This document shows, piece after piece, positions 43,470 to 52,335 of a stretch of DNA of 64,000 bases. The notes under the pieces were generated by a model that was not told the origin of the DNA, searched no databases, and saw nothing but the letters and a program-made list of their open reading frames with translations. Origin of the DNA: Amnibacterium setariae (GTDB taxonomy: Bacteria; Actinomycetota; Actinomycetes; Actinomycetales; Microbacteriaceae); NCBI RefSeq assembly GCF_003581425.1, contig NZ_QXTG01000001.1, positions 744,001-808,000 on the forward strand. Reading direction: 5' to 3'. A program made the translations under genes and the position numbers. The stretch's first letter is position 1; each line of letters begins with the position of its first letter.

Positions 43470-45308
43470 GTGAGCGCAGACCTGCCCGGGCCCGCCGAGC
43501 CGCGGGTCGGCGGGTACGCGGACCTCCGCGGCTACGGCGCGATCGGCGACGGCCGCACGGTCGCGCTGATCGCCCGCGACGGGCGCATCGACTGGCTGCC
43601 CGTGCCCGGCATCGCGTCCCGGCTGCTGTTCGGGGCGCTGCTCGACGAGGAGTGCGGCGGCCGCATCGAGCTGCACCCGGAGGAGCCGTTCACGACCGAG
43701 CGCTCCTACGTCGACGGCACGAACGTGCTCCGCACCCGCTTCACGACGGCCTCCGGCGTCGTCGAGGTCACCGACGCGCTCGTCACCGGCATCGCCGGGC
43801 GGCTGCCGTGGATGCAGCTCGTCCGGCGCGTGCAGGGCGTGGCGGGATCGGTCGCGATGCGGTGGCTCGTCGCGCCCGGTGACCTGCTCGGCGACGAGGG
43901 CGTCACCCGTTTCGACACCGGCACCGTGCCGCTCATCCGCTCCGGCCTCACGAACATCACGCTCACCGGGTCCGACATCGGCCGCGAGGACCCGGTGCAC
44001 CCGGGCAACGGCCCCGCGACGGACTGGGGTCCGGACTTCCGCGGCGCCTTCTCGACCTCGCCGGGCTCCCGGCACGTGCTCTGCCTCGCCGGCACGGAGG
44101 ACGAGCCGATCCGCGCGCCCGACCCCGTGATCGCCGACCCGTCGATCGACCGCACCCTGCACGGCTGGCAGACCTGGGCGGAGGCGTTCACCTGGGACGG
44201 CCCGTGGCCCGAGCAGGTGCTCCGCAGCACCCTCGCGCTGAAGCTGCTGCTGTTCAGCCCCTCCGGCGCGATCGCCGCCGCCGCGACGACGTCCCTGCCG
44301 GAGTCCCGGACCGTCGACAAGAACTGGGACTACCGCTACGCGTGGGTGCGCGACCTCTCCTACTCGGTGGACGCGTTCCTCCGGTTCGGGCTGCGGGAGG
44401 AGCCGCACGCCGCCGTCGCCTGGGCGCTCAAGGCGCTGAAGCGCAGCACGGAGGACGGCATCGCCGTCTTCCTCGATCTCGAGGGCGACCCGACCGACGG
44501 CGTCCACCGGCACCGCGCGGAGGGCTGGCGCGGGCTCGGTCCCGTCGTCTCCGGCAACGCGGCGAGCGGGCAGCTGCAGCTCGGCGTCTTCGCCGACCTG
44601 ATCTCGATCATGCGGGCGTACACCGCGGACGGGAACCTGCTCGACGGCGCCTCCAGCGACCTGCTCGTCGACCTCGCGGACCGCGCCTGCCGGAGCTGGC
44701 CCCGCAAGGACTCGGGCATGTGGGAGCTGCCGGTCGAGCGGCACTACGTCTCGAGCAAGATGGGCTGCTGGCAGGCGCTCGACGCGGCCTGCTCCCTCAA
44801 CGACATGGGCTACGTGCTCGTCTCGAAGCGCACCCGGCGGCGCTGGGAGAAGAACAAGCGCCTGATCCGGGCGTGGGTCGACAAGCACGGCTGGGACGAG
44901 CGGCGGGGCGCGTACCGGATGTGGAAGGGCAGCCGGGAGCTCGACGCGTCCGTGCTGCTGCACACCGTCTCGGGCTTCGACCGCGGCGAGCGGATGTCCC
45001 GCACGATCGACGCGCTCCGCGGGGAGCTCGGCCGCGGCCCCCTCCTGTACCGCTACTCCGGCATGGAGCGGGAGGAGGGCACCTTCGTCGCCTGCGCCTT
45101 CTGGACCGTGTCGGCGCTCGCCTGCGTCGGGCGCCTCGACGAGGCGCGGCAGCTGATGGACGAGCTGGTCGCGACCGTGCCGAACGACGTCGGGATCATG
45201 GCCGAGATGGTCGAGGAGGGCACGGGGGAGTTCCTCGGCAACCTGCCGCAGGCCCTGAGCCACCTGGCGCTGGTCCAGGCCGCGAGCGTCATCCGCGAGC
45301 TCTCCTAG
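43470..45308 (+). CDS. Glycoside hydrolase family 15 protein (glucoamylase/trehalase-like)
   Basis: 612 residues. N-terminal beta-sandwich domain (about 1-240, LRGYGAIGDGRTVALIARDGRIDWLPVP) and an (alpha/alpha)6 barrel with NWDYRYAWVRDLSYSVDAFLR at about 280-300, the DSGMWELP motif holding the general acid Glu and MVEEGTGEFLGNLPQALSH near the C-terminus. Actinobacterial members include glucoamylases and acid trehalases; the substrate cannot be fixed by eye. No signal peptide, so it probably acts on intracellular glycogen, maltodextrin or trehalose. TACGGT ends 6 nt before the GTG (leaderless). Confidence 0.9.
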   Translation: MSADLPGPAEPRVGGYADLRGYGAIGDGRTVALIARDGRIDWLPVPGIASRLLFGALLDEECGGRIELHPEEPFTTERSYVDGTNVLRTRFTTASGVVEVTDALVTGIAGRLPWMQLVRRVQGVAGSVAMRWLVAPGDLLGDEGVTRFDTGTVPLIRSGLTNITLTGSDIGREDPVHPGNGPATDWGPDFRGAFSTSPGSRHVLCLAGTEDEPIRAPDPVIADPSIDRTLHGWQTWAEAFTWDGPWPEQVLRSTLALKLLLFSPSGAIAAAATTSLPESRTVDKNWDYRYAWVRDLSYSVDAFLRFGLREEPHAAVAWALKALKRSTEDGIAVFLDLEGDPTDGVHRHRAEGWRGLGPVVSGNAASGQLQLGVFADLISIMRAYTADGNLLDGASSDLLVDLADRACRSWPRKDSGMWELPVERHYVSSKMGCWQALDAACSLNDMGYVLVSKRTRRRWEKNKRLIRAWVDKHGWDERRGAYRMWKGSRELDASVLLHTVSGFDRGERMSRTIDALRGELGRGPLLYRYSGMEREEGTFVACAFWTVSALACVGRLDEARQLMDELVATVPNDVGIMAEMVEEGTGEFLGNLPQALSHLALVQAASVIRELS

Positions 45309-45321
45309 CCGCGCCGCCCTC

Positions 45322-45335
45322 CGCGGATCCGCGAA
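45322..45335. repeat. Single family D palindrome
   Basis: CGCGGATCCGCGAA contains the 12-bp perfect palindrome CGCGGATCCGCG and shares 13 nt (GCGGATCCGCGAA) with the tandem units at 59523-59579. It lies in the 31-nt gap between the convergent GH15 and aminotransferase genes. Confidence 0.6.
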
Positions 45336-45339
45336 CAGG

Positions 45340-46392
45340 TCAGAGAGCGGCGGCCGCCTCGAGCACGCGCGCGACCGACTCGTGCTCGCCGATGGAGATG
45401 CGGACGCCGTCGCCCGGGAAGGCGCGGACGACGACGCCGTGCTCGTGGAACACGTCGTCCGCCGCGGCGGTCCGGTCGCCGAGCGGCAGCCAGACGAAGT
45501 TGCCCTGCGCGTCCGGCACGGTGAAGCCGAGCCCGCGGAGGCCGTCGACGAGCCGGGTGCGGGTGCCGACGATGTCCTCGACGCGGGCGAGGAGGAGGTC
45601 CTCGTGCTCGAGCGCCACCGAGCCGGCGAGCTGCGCCTGCCCGGTCACCGACAGGGGGACCGCGACCGCGCGGGCGGCGTCGAGGAGGTGCTCCGGGCCG
45701 ATCGCGTAGCCGAGCCGCAGGCCGGCGAGCCCCCACGCCTTCGAGAACGTCCGCAGCAGCACCAGGTTCGGGTGGCGCCCGATCAGCGTCGAGCCGTCGA
45801 CGGCCTCCGGGTCGCGGACGAACTCGAAGTACGCCTCGTCGAGCAGGACCAGCAGGTCGGCCGGGACGCGGGCCATGAAGCGCTCGAACGCGGCCGCGGT
45901 GACGATCGGGCCGGTCGGGTTGTTCGGCGTGCAGACGATCACCGCGCGGGTGCGGTCGGTGATCGCGTCGGCCATCGCGTCGAGGTCGTGCCGCGCCTCC
46001 GCGTCGAGCGGCACCTGCACGCTCGTGCCGCCCGCGACCGTGACGAGGCCGGGGTAGGCCTCGAACGACCGCCACGCGTAGACGACCTCGCTGCCCGGCT
46101 CGCACACGGCGAGCAGGAACTGGCTGAGCAGCGCGACCGAGCCGGCGCCGAGGTGCACCTCCTGCGCCGAGACGCCGAAGCGCGCGCCGAGCTGCTCCCG
46201 CAGCGCCGGGCCGGACGCGTCCGGGTAGCGGTTCACCTCCGCGCGGCCGACGGCCTCGACGATCTCGGCGAGCGGCCCGAACGGGTTCTCGTTCGAGGAG
46301 AGCTTGTAGCCGTCAGCGACCGCCTGGCGGCCCTGCTTGTAGGCGGGGAGCGCCGCGATCTCCGGGCGCATGCGGACGGGCGAGTCGGCCAT
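45340..46392 (-). CDS. Histidinol-phosphate / aromatic amino acid aminotransferase
   Basis: 350 residues, fold type I PLP enzyme of the HisC/Pat group. Signature regions: [11 protein letters not shown] at about 30-40, [33 protein letters not shown] and the PLP-lysine segment [17 protein letters not shown] (about residue 219 for the Lys). It may be histidinol-phosphate aminotransferase or the paralogous aromatic aminotransferase Pat; it stands outside a his operon, which favours Pat, but not decisively. TACCCT (minus strand, 46399-46404) ends 6 nt before the ATG, a leaderless start with no Shine-Dalgarno. Confidence 0.9.
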   Translation of the reverse strand: MADSPVRMRPEIAALPAYKQGRQAVADGYKLSSNENPFGPLAEIVEAVGRAEVNRYPDASGPALREQLGARFGVSAQEVHLGAGSVALLSQFLLAVCEPGSEVVYAWRSFEAYPGLVTVAGGTSVQVPLDAEARHDLDAMADAITDRTRAVIVCTPNNPTGPIVTAAAFERFMARVPADLLVLLDEAYFEFVRDPEAVDGSTLIGRHPNLVLLRTFSKAWGLAGLRLGYAIGPEHLLDAARAVAVPLSVTGQAQLAGSVALEHEDLLLARVEDIVGTRTRLVDGLRGLGFTVPDAQGNFVWLPLGDRTAAADDVFHEHGVVVRAFPGDGVRISIGEHESVARVLEAAAAL

Positions 46393-46450
46393 GGGGAAAG
46401 GGTATTGGGCGGCCGGGCGGGGGCACGGCCCCGGCTCCTAGGCTCGGGGC

Positions 46451-47770
46451 GTGCACGACGACGCCCTGTCCATCCCGGTCGATGCGGCCGCGGCCGCCGC
46501 GCTCTCCGCGCAGGGGCTCCGCATGGCGGTGGTCGACCCCGGCGACCCCGCTGCGACGCGGGCGTGGGCGGAGGCGGACGCCCGCGGCTTCCACGACCCG
46601 GCCCGCACGGACGAGGACTTCGCGGACCTGTCCGAGGACTTCCCGCTGCAGCGCTCCGTCGGGATCTACGACGACGGCGGCGCCGAGCCCGCCATGCCGA
46701 TCGCGACCGTCACCTCCTGGCCCGCCGCGATGACCGTGCCGGGCGGGGAGGTCGACACCTGGGCCATCAGCGCGGTCACCGTCGCGCCCTCCCACCGCCG
46801 TCGCGGCATCGCCCGGCAGATGCTCGAGTCCGAGCTGCGGGTCGCGGTCGCGGCGGGCAGGCCGCTCGCGGTGCTGACGGTGTCGGAGGCGACCATCTAC
46901 CGCCGCTACGGGTTCGGTCCCGCGACGTGGTCGACGGACTTCACGGTCGACGTGCGCCGCGCCGGGTGGCTCGGTGCGCCGACGCCGGGCCGCATCCAGC
47001 TGATCGGGCGCGACGCAGCGGTGGAGATCGGCCGGACGCTGCTCCCGGAGGCGCGCCGCGCGACCGTCGGGGACGTGGAGATCGTCGGGCACCGGTTCGG
47101 CCGGCTGTTCGGCGCCCCCTCCGACTCGGCCGAGCAGCGGAAGCGCCGGTTCGCCCGCTACGAGGACGCGGACGGCGTCGTGCGCGGCCTGGTCGTGTAC
47201 CGCGTGAACGAGAACCCGCAGGACTTCTCCGACCTCTCGGCGGACGTGCTGCAGCTCGTGGCCACGACGGACGACGCCTACCGCGCGCTCTGGCAGTACC
47301 TGTTCGAGCTCGACCTCGTCGGCGAGGTGAAGGGCTGGCTGCGCGCGGTCGACGAGCCGCTGCGATGGCTCGTGCAGGACTCGCGGCGGATCAGGACGAC
47401 CGAGCTGCGGGAGCACCTGTGGGTGCGCGTGCTCGACCCGGTGACCGCGCTCGCGGCCCGCTCCTACGCGGGCCCGGGCCGGCTCGCGCTGCGGGTGGAG
47501 GATCCGCTCGGGCACGCCGACGGTGTGTTCACGATCGACGTCGACGCGGACGGCCGCGCGGTCGTCGCGGCGGGGGAGCCGAGCGAGCCGGAGGGCACGC
47601 CGCTGCTCGAGGTCCCGGTCGACGTGCTCGGGTCGCTCTACTTCGGCGGCGCCTCCGCGGTCGCGCTCGCGCGCGCGGGCCGGTTGGCCGAGCGCACGTC
47701 GGGAGACGCGGTCCTCGCGGACCGCCTCCTGCGCTCGCCGGTCCCGCCGGCCCTCATGACCTGGTTCTGA
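46451..47770 (+). CDS. Eis-like GNAT N-acetyltransferase
   Basis: 439 residues, the length and layout of the Eis family: an N-terminal GNAT domain (acetyl-CoA motif VAPSHRRRGIARQML at about 116-130), a second GNAT-like domain, and a C-terminal sterol-carrier-like domain. IYRRYGFGPATWS holds the Tyr used as general acid in Eis, and the protein ends in TWF: in Eis the C-terminal Phe carboxylate acts as the base, so the intact terminal F supports function. Eis acetylates aminoglycosides and protein lysines; the natural substrate here is unknown. TAGGCT ends 6 nt before the GTG. Divergent from the aminotransferase gene by 58 bp. Confidence 0.88.
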   Translation: MHDDALSIPVDAAAAAALSAQGLRMAVVDPGDPAATRAWAEADARGFHDPARTDEDFADLSEDFPLQRSVGIYDDGGAEPAMPIATVTSWPAAMTVPGGEVDTWAISAVTVAPSHRRRGIARQMLESELRVAVAAGRPLAVLTVSEATIYRRYGFGPATWSTDFTVDVRRAGWLGAPTPGRIQLIGRDAAVEIGRTLLPEARRATVGDVEIVGHRFGRLFGAPSDSAEQRKRRFARYEDADGVVRGLVVYRVNENPQDFSDLSADVLQLVATTDDAYRALWQYLFELDLVGEVKGWLRAVDEPLRWLVQDSRRIRTTELREHLWVRVLDPVTALAARSYAGPGRLALRVEDPLGHADGVFTIDVDADGRAVVAAGEPSEPEGTPLLEVPVDVLGSLYFGGASAVALARAGRLAERTSGDAVLADRLLRSPVPPALMTWF

Positions 47771-47783
47771 CCCGCCCCGCTCG

Positions 47784-47837
47784 TTCCGTTTTGAAGGAGT
47801 TCTCGCGCGTTCGCGCGAAGAACTCCTTCAAAACGGA
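47784..47837. repeat. Palindromic repeat family A, copy 4
   Basis: TTCCGTTTTGAAGGAGTTCT plus CGCGCG pairs with CGCGCG plus AAGAACTCCTTCAAAACGGAA, one bulged base. The inner stem here is CGCGCG/CGCGCG, different from other copies yet still self-complementary. It lies between convergent genes (Eis-like, plus; SDR, minus). Confidence 0.85.
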
Positions 47838-47846
47838 AGCGGCGGG

Positions 47847-48569
47847 TCAGGCGGGGAGGGGGACGCCCGTGCGGTCCGCGAGGGCGGCGAGCAGGGCGTC
47901 CTGGAAGCGCTCGTCGACGACGCCCGCCGCGGGCCGCTCCTCCTCGAGGTCCTTGAAGTAGCGGCCGGAGACGCGCGCGGCCGGGTCGTCGCTCGTCGCG
48001 AGCCAGATCTGCGTCGCCGAGCCCTCGTCGAGGCTGCCGGGGGCGCCCGCGCCGCCCATCCGCGTCTTGATCCAGCCCGGATCCACGGCGTTGCTCCGCA
48101 CGTCGGTCCAGCGCCGCGCGACGGCGGCCGCGAGGGCCGCGTCGAACAGCTTCGAGTCGCCGTAGGAGGGCCGGTCGAGGTGCGCCAGGTCCGGTCGCCC
48201 GCTGCGGTGCATGCCGCTCGACAGGTAGACGAGGCGGTCCGGCCGCGTCATCAGCGCGGTCAGCAGGTAGGGCGCGAGCACGTTCACGGTCAGCAGCGCC
48301 TCGCCGCCGCCGGAGCCGACGCCCGCGTTGTGGATCACCGCGTCGAAGCGGCCGGAGGCGTTCGCGGCCTCGGCGAGGGCGTGCGTCTCGGCGTCGGAGC
48401 CGAGGTCGCCGACGAGCACGTCCGCGGCGCCCGGCGCGGCCCGCCGGGTCTCCTCGGCGCGGGCGGCGCTGCGGGCGTGGAGCACGGTCTCGTGCCCCTG
48501 GTCGATGAGCCGCTGCCCGACGGCGAGCCCCAGGCCGTCGGCGGATCCGGTGATGAGGACGCGTGCCAT
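47847..48569 (-). CDS. Short-chain dehydrogenase/reductase
   Basis: 240 residues, classical SDR. Nucleotide motif TGSADGLGLAVG at about 7-18, HNAGVG at about 78-83, and the catalytic YxxxK in SYGDSKLF with the preceding Ser in YLSSGMHRSG. The loop after the active site has many light-dependent-reductase-like features (NAVDPGWIKTRMGG), as in oxidoreductases annotated WWOX-like. Substrate unknown. CAGGCT (minus strand, 48576-48581) ends 6 nt before the ATG. Divergent from the SplB-like gene. Confidence 0.88.
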   Translation of the reverse strand: MARVLITGSADGLGLAVGQRLIDQGHETVLHARSAARAEETRRAAPGAADVLVGDLGSDAETHALAEAANASGRFDAVIHNAGVGSGGGEALLTVNVLAPYLLTALMTRPDRLVYLSSGMHRSGRPDLAHLDRPSYGDSKLFDAALAAAVARRWTDVRSNAVDPGWIKTRMGGAGAPGSLDEGSATQIWLATSDDPAARVSGRYFKDLEEERPAAGVVDERFQDALLAALADRTGVPLPA

Positions 48570-48632
48570 GGGACCAGCCTGCGCCGCTCTCGCTGGGAAG
48601 GCCGGAGGGCCCCCGGACGTTGCACACAGTAC

Positions 48633-49754
48633 ATGCCCGCACAGCTGCTCGACCGCCTCGACCGTCCCGCCCGCCGCCCGGCCGCCCCTCGGCTCTGGGT
48701 CCCGAAGCACGTCCTCGTCACCCGCTCCGCGCAGGCGGAGGGACACACCGCGGAGATCCTCCGCCGCGTCGACGCGCTCGGCGTCGAGGACGTCCGGCTG
48801 CTCACCGGCGACCGCCTCCCCACCGCGCCGAAGGGCGAGACCGAGCGGGAGGCGTACGCCCGCGCGAAGGCGACGATGGCGGTCGTCGTCGCGCCGCCGT
48901 CGGCGCTGAAGCCGCAGCCGATCCCGCCCTCCGCCGACTGGCGCCTCGACCTCGCCCGCGGCTGCCCGGCGCACTGCCAGTACTGCTACCTCGCCGGCTC
49001 CCTCTCCGGCCCGCCCGTCACCCGCGTGCACGCGAACCTCGACGCCGTCCTCGCGCCGATCGCATCCCTGACCGGCACCGGCTCGGTGACGACCGGCACC
49101 GCGCTGCGCGGCCGGGAGGGCACGACCTTCGAGCTCTCCTGCTACACGGACCCGCTCGGCATCGAGCACCTGACCGGCTCCCTCGCCACGGCGATCGCCC
49201 GCGTCGGCACCGGGGAGCACGGCGACGGCGCCTCCCTCCGGTTCACCACGAAGTTCGACGCCGTGGAGCCGCTGCTCGCGCTGCCGCACGGCGGCCGGAC
49301 GCGCATCCGCTTCTCCGTGAACGCCGCCGAGGTCGAGCGCTTCGAGGGCGGCACGGCCCGCATGCCGGCGCGGATCGAGGCGCTGCGCCGCGTCGCCGCG
49401 GCCGGCTACCCCGTCGGGCTCACCATCGCGCCCGTGATGCCGGTCGACGGCTGGCAGGAGTCGTACGGGCGGCTGCTCGACGACGTCGCCGCGGCGCTCG
49501 CCGACGTGCCGCAGCCGGACCTGACCGCCGAGGTGATCACGCACCGGTTCACCCCGTCGAGCAAGGAGGTGCTCGAGGGCTGGTACCCGCGGACGAAGCT
49601 CGAGATGGACGAGTCCGTCCGCAGCGTCAAGCGGTCGAAGTTCGGCGGCGTGAAGTACGTCTACCCGAAGGAGACGATGCAGGAGCTGCGCGGCTGGTTC
49701 GAGCGCGAGGTGCCCGGCCGCCTCCCCGGCGCCCGCCTGCTCTACTCGACGTAG
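48633..49754 (+). CDS. Spore photoproduct lyase family radical SAM protein
   Basis: 373 residues. The radical SAM cluster motif is C111-PAH-C115-QY-C118, in the SPL-type form GCPAHCQYCYLAG. Downstream the match to SplB continues: FELSCYTDPLGIEHLTGSL with C170 at the position of the catalytic H-donor Cys, RFTTKFDAVEPLL, RIRFSVN, GYPVGLTIAPVMP, EVITHRFTPSSKEV and KYVYPKE. SPL repairs the 5-thyminyl-5,6-dihydrothymine lesion of dry, UV-exposed spore DNA. The organism is probably not a sporeformer, and no sporulation gene is nearby. It overlaps the convergent glycosyltransferase by 13 nt. Confidence 0.85.
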   Translation: MPAQLLDRLDRPARRPAAPRLWVPKHVLVTRSAQAEGHTAEILRRVDALGVEDVRLLTGDRLPTAPKGETEREAYARAKATMAVVVAPPSALKPQPIPPSADWRLDLARGCPAHCQYCYLAGSLSGPPVTRVHANLDAVLAPIASLTGTGSVTTGTALRGREGTTFELSCYTDPLGIEHLTGSLATAIARVGTGEHGDGASLRFTTKFDAVEPLLALPHGGRTRIRFSVNAAEVERFEGGTARMPARIEALRRVAAAGYPVGLTIAPVMPVDGWQESYGRLLDDVAAALADVPQPDLTAEVITHRFTPSSKEVLEGWYPRTKLEMDESVRSVKRSKFGGVKYVYPKETMQELRGWFEREVPGRLPGARLLYST

Positions 49755-50452
49755 CGGTAGGCGGGGCGGCCGAAGGAGGGCCGGAAGCTCGCGGCGGTCT
49801 CGTGGTTCTCGGCGGTGCCGTGCTGCCCGACGACGCCGATGTTCTGCACCCGGCTCGCGAGCGGCGCGACGGTCGTCAGCCCGTGCGCGGGCAGCACGCG
49901 GGTGTTGAGGTTCCAGTCCCAGCCGGACTCGAACCCGGGGGAGCCGTTCCAGGTGGAGTAGTCGAGGTCCCAGGTCGGCCCGATCAGGTCGGTCCACGTC
50001 GAGCGCCAGGTGCCCCACAGCCAGGGCGAGAAGGCGGTCGTGCGGTGCACCGCCGCCGGCTCGGCGCCGGCCGGCGCGGGGCTGTAGGCGCAGACCGCGG
50101 CGACGTCGGCCGCGTCGCGGAACGCGCTCGCGCAGTGCTCGAGCAGGGCCAGCACGTCGTCGGCGACGAGGAGGTCGTCCTCGGTGCGCGCGACGAAGTC
50201 GTACCCCGCCGCGAACAGCGCGTCGAGGTGCCGGTGCGGGTTCCGGGCGACGCCGAGCCGCTCCTCGTTCACGACGACCTCGGCGCCGGGGAGGGCGCGC
50301 AGCAGCGCCGCGACCTCCTCCTGCACCGGGCCCGGCTCGACCGCCGCCCGCACGTGCCACCCGTCGAGGCCCGGCACCCGCAGCCACGAGTCGACCACCC
50401 GGCGGAGGTAGTCGGGGCGGTCGAAGGCCGTGATCAGGAGGGCGTGCCGCAC
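49742..50452 (-). CDS. GT-A type glycosyltransferase
   Basis: 236 residues. Begins VRHALLITAFDRPDYLRRVVDSW, the N-terminal strand and helix of a GT-A nucleotide-sugar fold, and carries VARTEDDLLVADD, an EDD metal-binding motif like that of the GnT-I group, near residue 90. The aromatic-rich second half (SPWLWGTWRSTWTDL) may form the acceptor site. Sugar and acceptor cannot be named. The GTG at 50452 is chosen because CACGAT (minus strand, 50459-50464) ends 6 nt upstream. Divergent from the antiporter gene, 42 bp apart. Confidence 0.75.
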   Translation of the reverse strand: MRHALLITAFDRPDYLRRVVDSWLRVPGLDGWHVRAAVEPGPVQEEVAALLRALPGAEVVVNEERLGVARNPHRHLDALFAAGYDFVARTEDDLLVADDVLALLEHCASAFRDAADVAAVCAYSPAPAGAEPAAVHRTTAFSPWLWGTWRSTWTDLIGPTWDLDYSTWNGSPGFESGWDWNLNTRVLPAHGLTTVAPLASRVQNIGVVGQHGTAENHETAASFRPSFGRPAYRYVE

Positions 50453-50494
50453 CGCGCCATCGTGGCGGACCGCGGTCGATGCCAGGCTGGGGGC

Positions 50495-52192
50495 GTGACG
50501 GCGGAGCAGGCGGTCGAGCTCGGGATCGTGGTCCTCGTGGGGGTGCTCCTCGTCGTCGCGGCCGCGGCCGGCTTCGGGCCGCGGATCCGCGTGCCGGCCC
50601 CGCTCATCCTCGTGGTGCTCGGGATCGCCGTCTCGGTCTTCTCGCCGCTGCCGGACCTCGAGATCAGCCCCGAGCTCGTGCTGACGGGCGTGCTGCCGCC
50701 GCTGCTCTACGCCAGCTCGGTCTCGGTGCCGGCGATGGACCTGCGGCGCGAGTTCGGCGCGGTCAGCGTGCTCTCGGTCGTGCTCGTGATCGTCAGCGCG
50801 CTGGTGCTCGGCGGCCTGTTCGTGCTGCTGATCCCCGGCCTGCCCTACGCGCTCGGCATCGCGCTCGGCGCGGTGATCAGCCCGACCGACGCTGTCGCGA
50901 CCTCGATCGTCAAGAACGCGAAGGTGTCGCATCGCGTCACCGCGATCCTCGAGGGCGAGAGCCTGCTCAACGACGCCTCCGCGCTCGTGCTGCTCCGCGC
51001 CGCGATCGCGGGCGCCGCCTCGCTGTCGCTGCTCCAGGTGACCGGCATGTTCGCCTACTCGCTCGTCGTCGCGATCGTGCTCGGCATCCTCGTCGGCCGG
51101 ATCACCACGGCCCTCCGCGCGCGCGTCACCGACCCGACCGTGAACACGGTGCTGTCGTTCACGGTGCCGTTCCTCGCCTCCCTCCCCGCCGAGCTGCTCG
51201 GCGCCTCCGGCCTCGTCGCCGCCGTCGCCGCCGGGCTCACCGTCGGCCGCCGCGCGCCGCGCGAGCTGCCCGCGCAGCACCGCCGCTCCGACAGCGAGAA
51301 CTGGAGCACCGTCAGCCTCGTGCTCGAGGGCGGCATCTTCCTCGCGATGGGCCTGCAGATCTCGCAGCTCGTGAACGCGAACGGCGGCGTCGCCAGCAGC
51401 ATGCGGGCCTTCTGGATCGCGCTCGCCGCGGTCGCCGGCGTGATCCTGGTCCGGGCGGCGTTCGTGACGCCGCTGCTCTACTGGCTCCACCGCCGCGCCC
51501 TCCACGGCGCGGGGATGCGGACCCGGCTGGAGGCGATCCAGCAGGCGATCGCGGACGGGCGGCCGATCGGGGAGGCGCTCGCCGCCAGCCGCCCGGAGGA
51601 CCGGCGGTCGCGGACGCCGCGTCGGCGGGCCCGCACCCGTGCCCAGCGGCCGGGCGACACCGAGCGCTTCACGAAGCGGCTCCGTCAGGTGCTCGGCGAC
51701 ATCGACTACCTGGCCGCGAGCCCGCTCGGCCCGAAGGAGGGCGCGGTCGTCGTCTGGGCGGGGATGCGCGGCGCGGTCACGGTCGCGGCGGCGCAGACGA
51801 TCACCGTGCCCGACGGCCCGCTGCAGGAGGTCCGGGACCTGCTCGTCCTCGTCGCGTTCGGCGTCGCGGCGATCTCCCTGCTCCTCCAGGGCGGCACGCT
51901 GAACCTGCTGATCCGCGTGCTGCGGCCCCGCGCGGACGACCCGGCGCTCGAGCAGGAGGAGGAGGCCAGGGTCACGCGGATGATCCAGGAGACCGGGGAC
52001 ACGGTGCCGCAGCAGGAGGGGGAGTCGCGGAAGGCGTGGGCCCTGCGCCGCGTGGTCGCCTCCCGGAACGCGCTCCTCGACGCGCGCGACGAGGGCGTGT
52101 TCGGGTCGGAGGTGCTGGGCCGCGCGCTCGACGCGCTGGACGCGACCGAGATCGCGATCGACGCGCGGAGCACACCGGCCTCGGCCTCCTAG
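50495..52192 (+). CDS. Na+/H+ antiporter, CPA1 family
   Basis: 565 residues. About 12 membrane segments in the first 400 residues, with GAVISPTDAVATSIVK at about 125-140 and LEGESLLNDASALVL at about 150-164, the two ion-site motifs of the CPA1 (NhaP/NHE) family. A long cytosolic stretch at about 335-400 (arginine-rich RRSRTPRRRARTRAQ) precedes the final segments, and a soluble tail of about 100 residues follows. It should exchange Na+ or K+ for protons. CAGGCT ends 6 nt before the GTG at 50495. Confidence 0.9.
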   Translation: MTAEQAVELGIVVLVGVLLVVAAAAGFGPRIRVPAPLILVVLGIAVSVFSPLPDLEISPELVLTGVLPPLLYASSVSVPAMDLRREFGAVSVLSVVLVIVSALVLGGLFVLLIPGLPYALGIALGAVISPTDAVATSIVKNAKVSHRVTAILEGESLLNDASALVLLRAAIAGAASLSLLQVTGMFAYSLVVAIVLGILVGRITTALRARVTDPTVNTVLSFTVPFLASLPAELLGASGLVAAVAAGLTVGRRAPRELPAQHRRSDSENWSTVSLVLEGGIFLAMGLQISQLVNANGGVASSMRAFWIALAAVAGVILVRAAFVTPLLYWLHRRALHGAGMRTRLEAIQQAIADGRPIGEALAASRPEDRRSRTPRRRARTRAQRPGDTERFTKRLRQVLGDIDYLAASPLGPKEGAVVVWAGMRGAVTVAAAQTITVPDGPLQEVRDLLVLVAFGVAAISLLLQGGTLNLLIRVLRPRADDPALEQEEEARVTRMIQETGDTVPQQEGESRKAWALRRVVASRNALLDARDEGVFGSEVLGRALDALDATEIAIDARSTPASAS

Positions 52193-52335
52193 GGCCGGAT
52201 CGCGCGCGCGTTCAGCGATCGGTCAGTCGCTCCACATCGCGTGCACCGCTGACGTTCGTACGTTCACGGAACGCCGAGGCGCGACCCCTCGCCGCGACCG
52301 GCGGCACGGCCTCCGGCGGGATGGGACCGCACACC

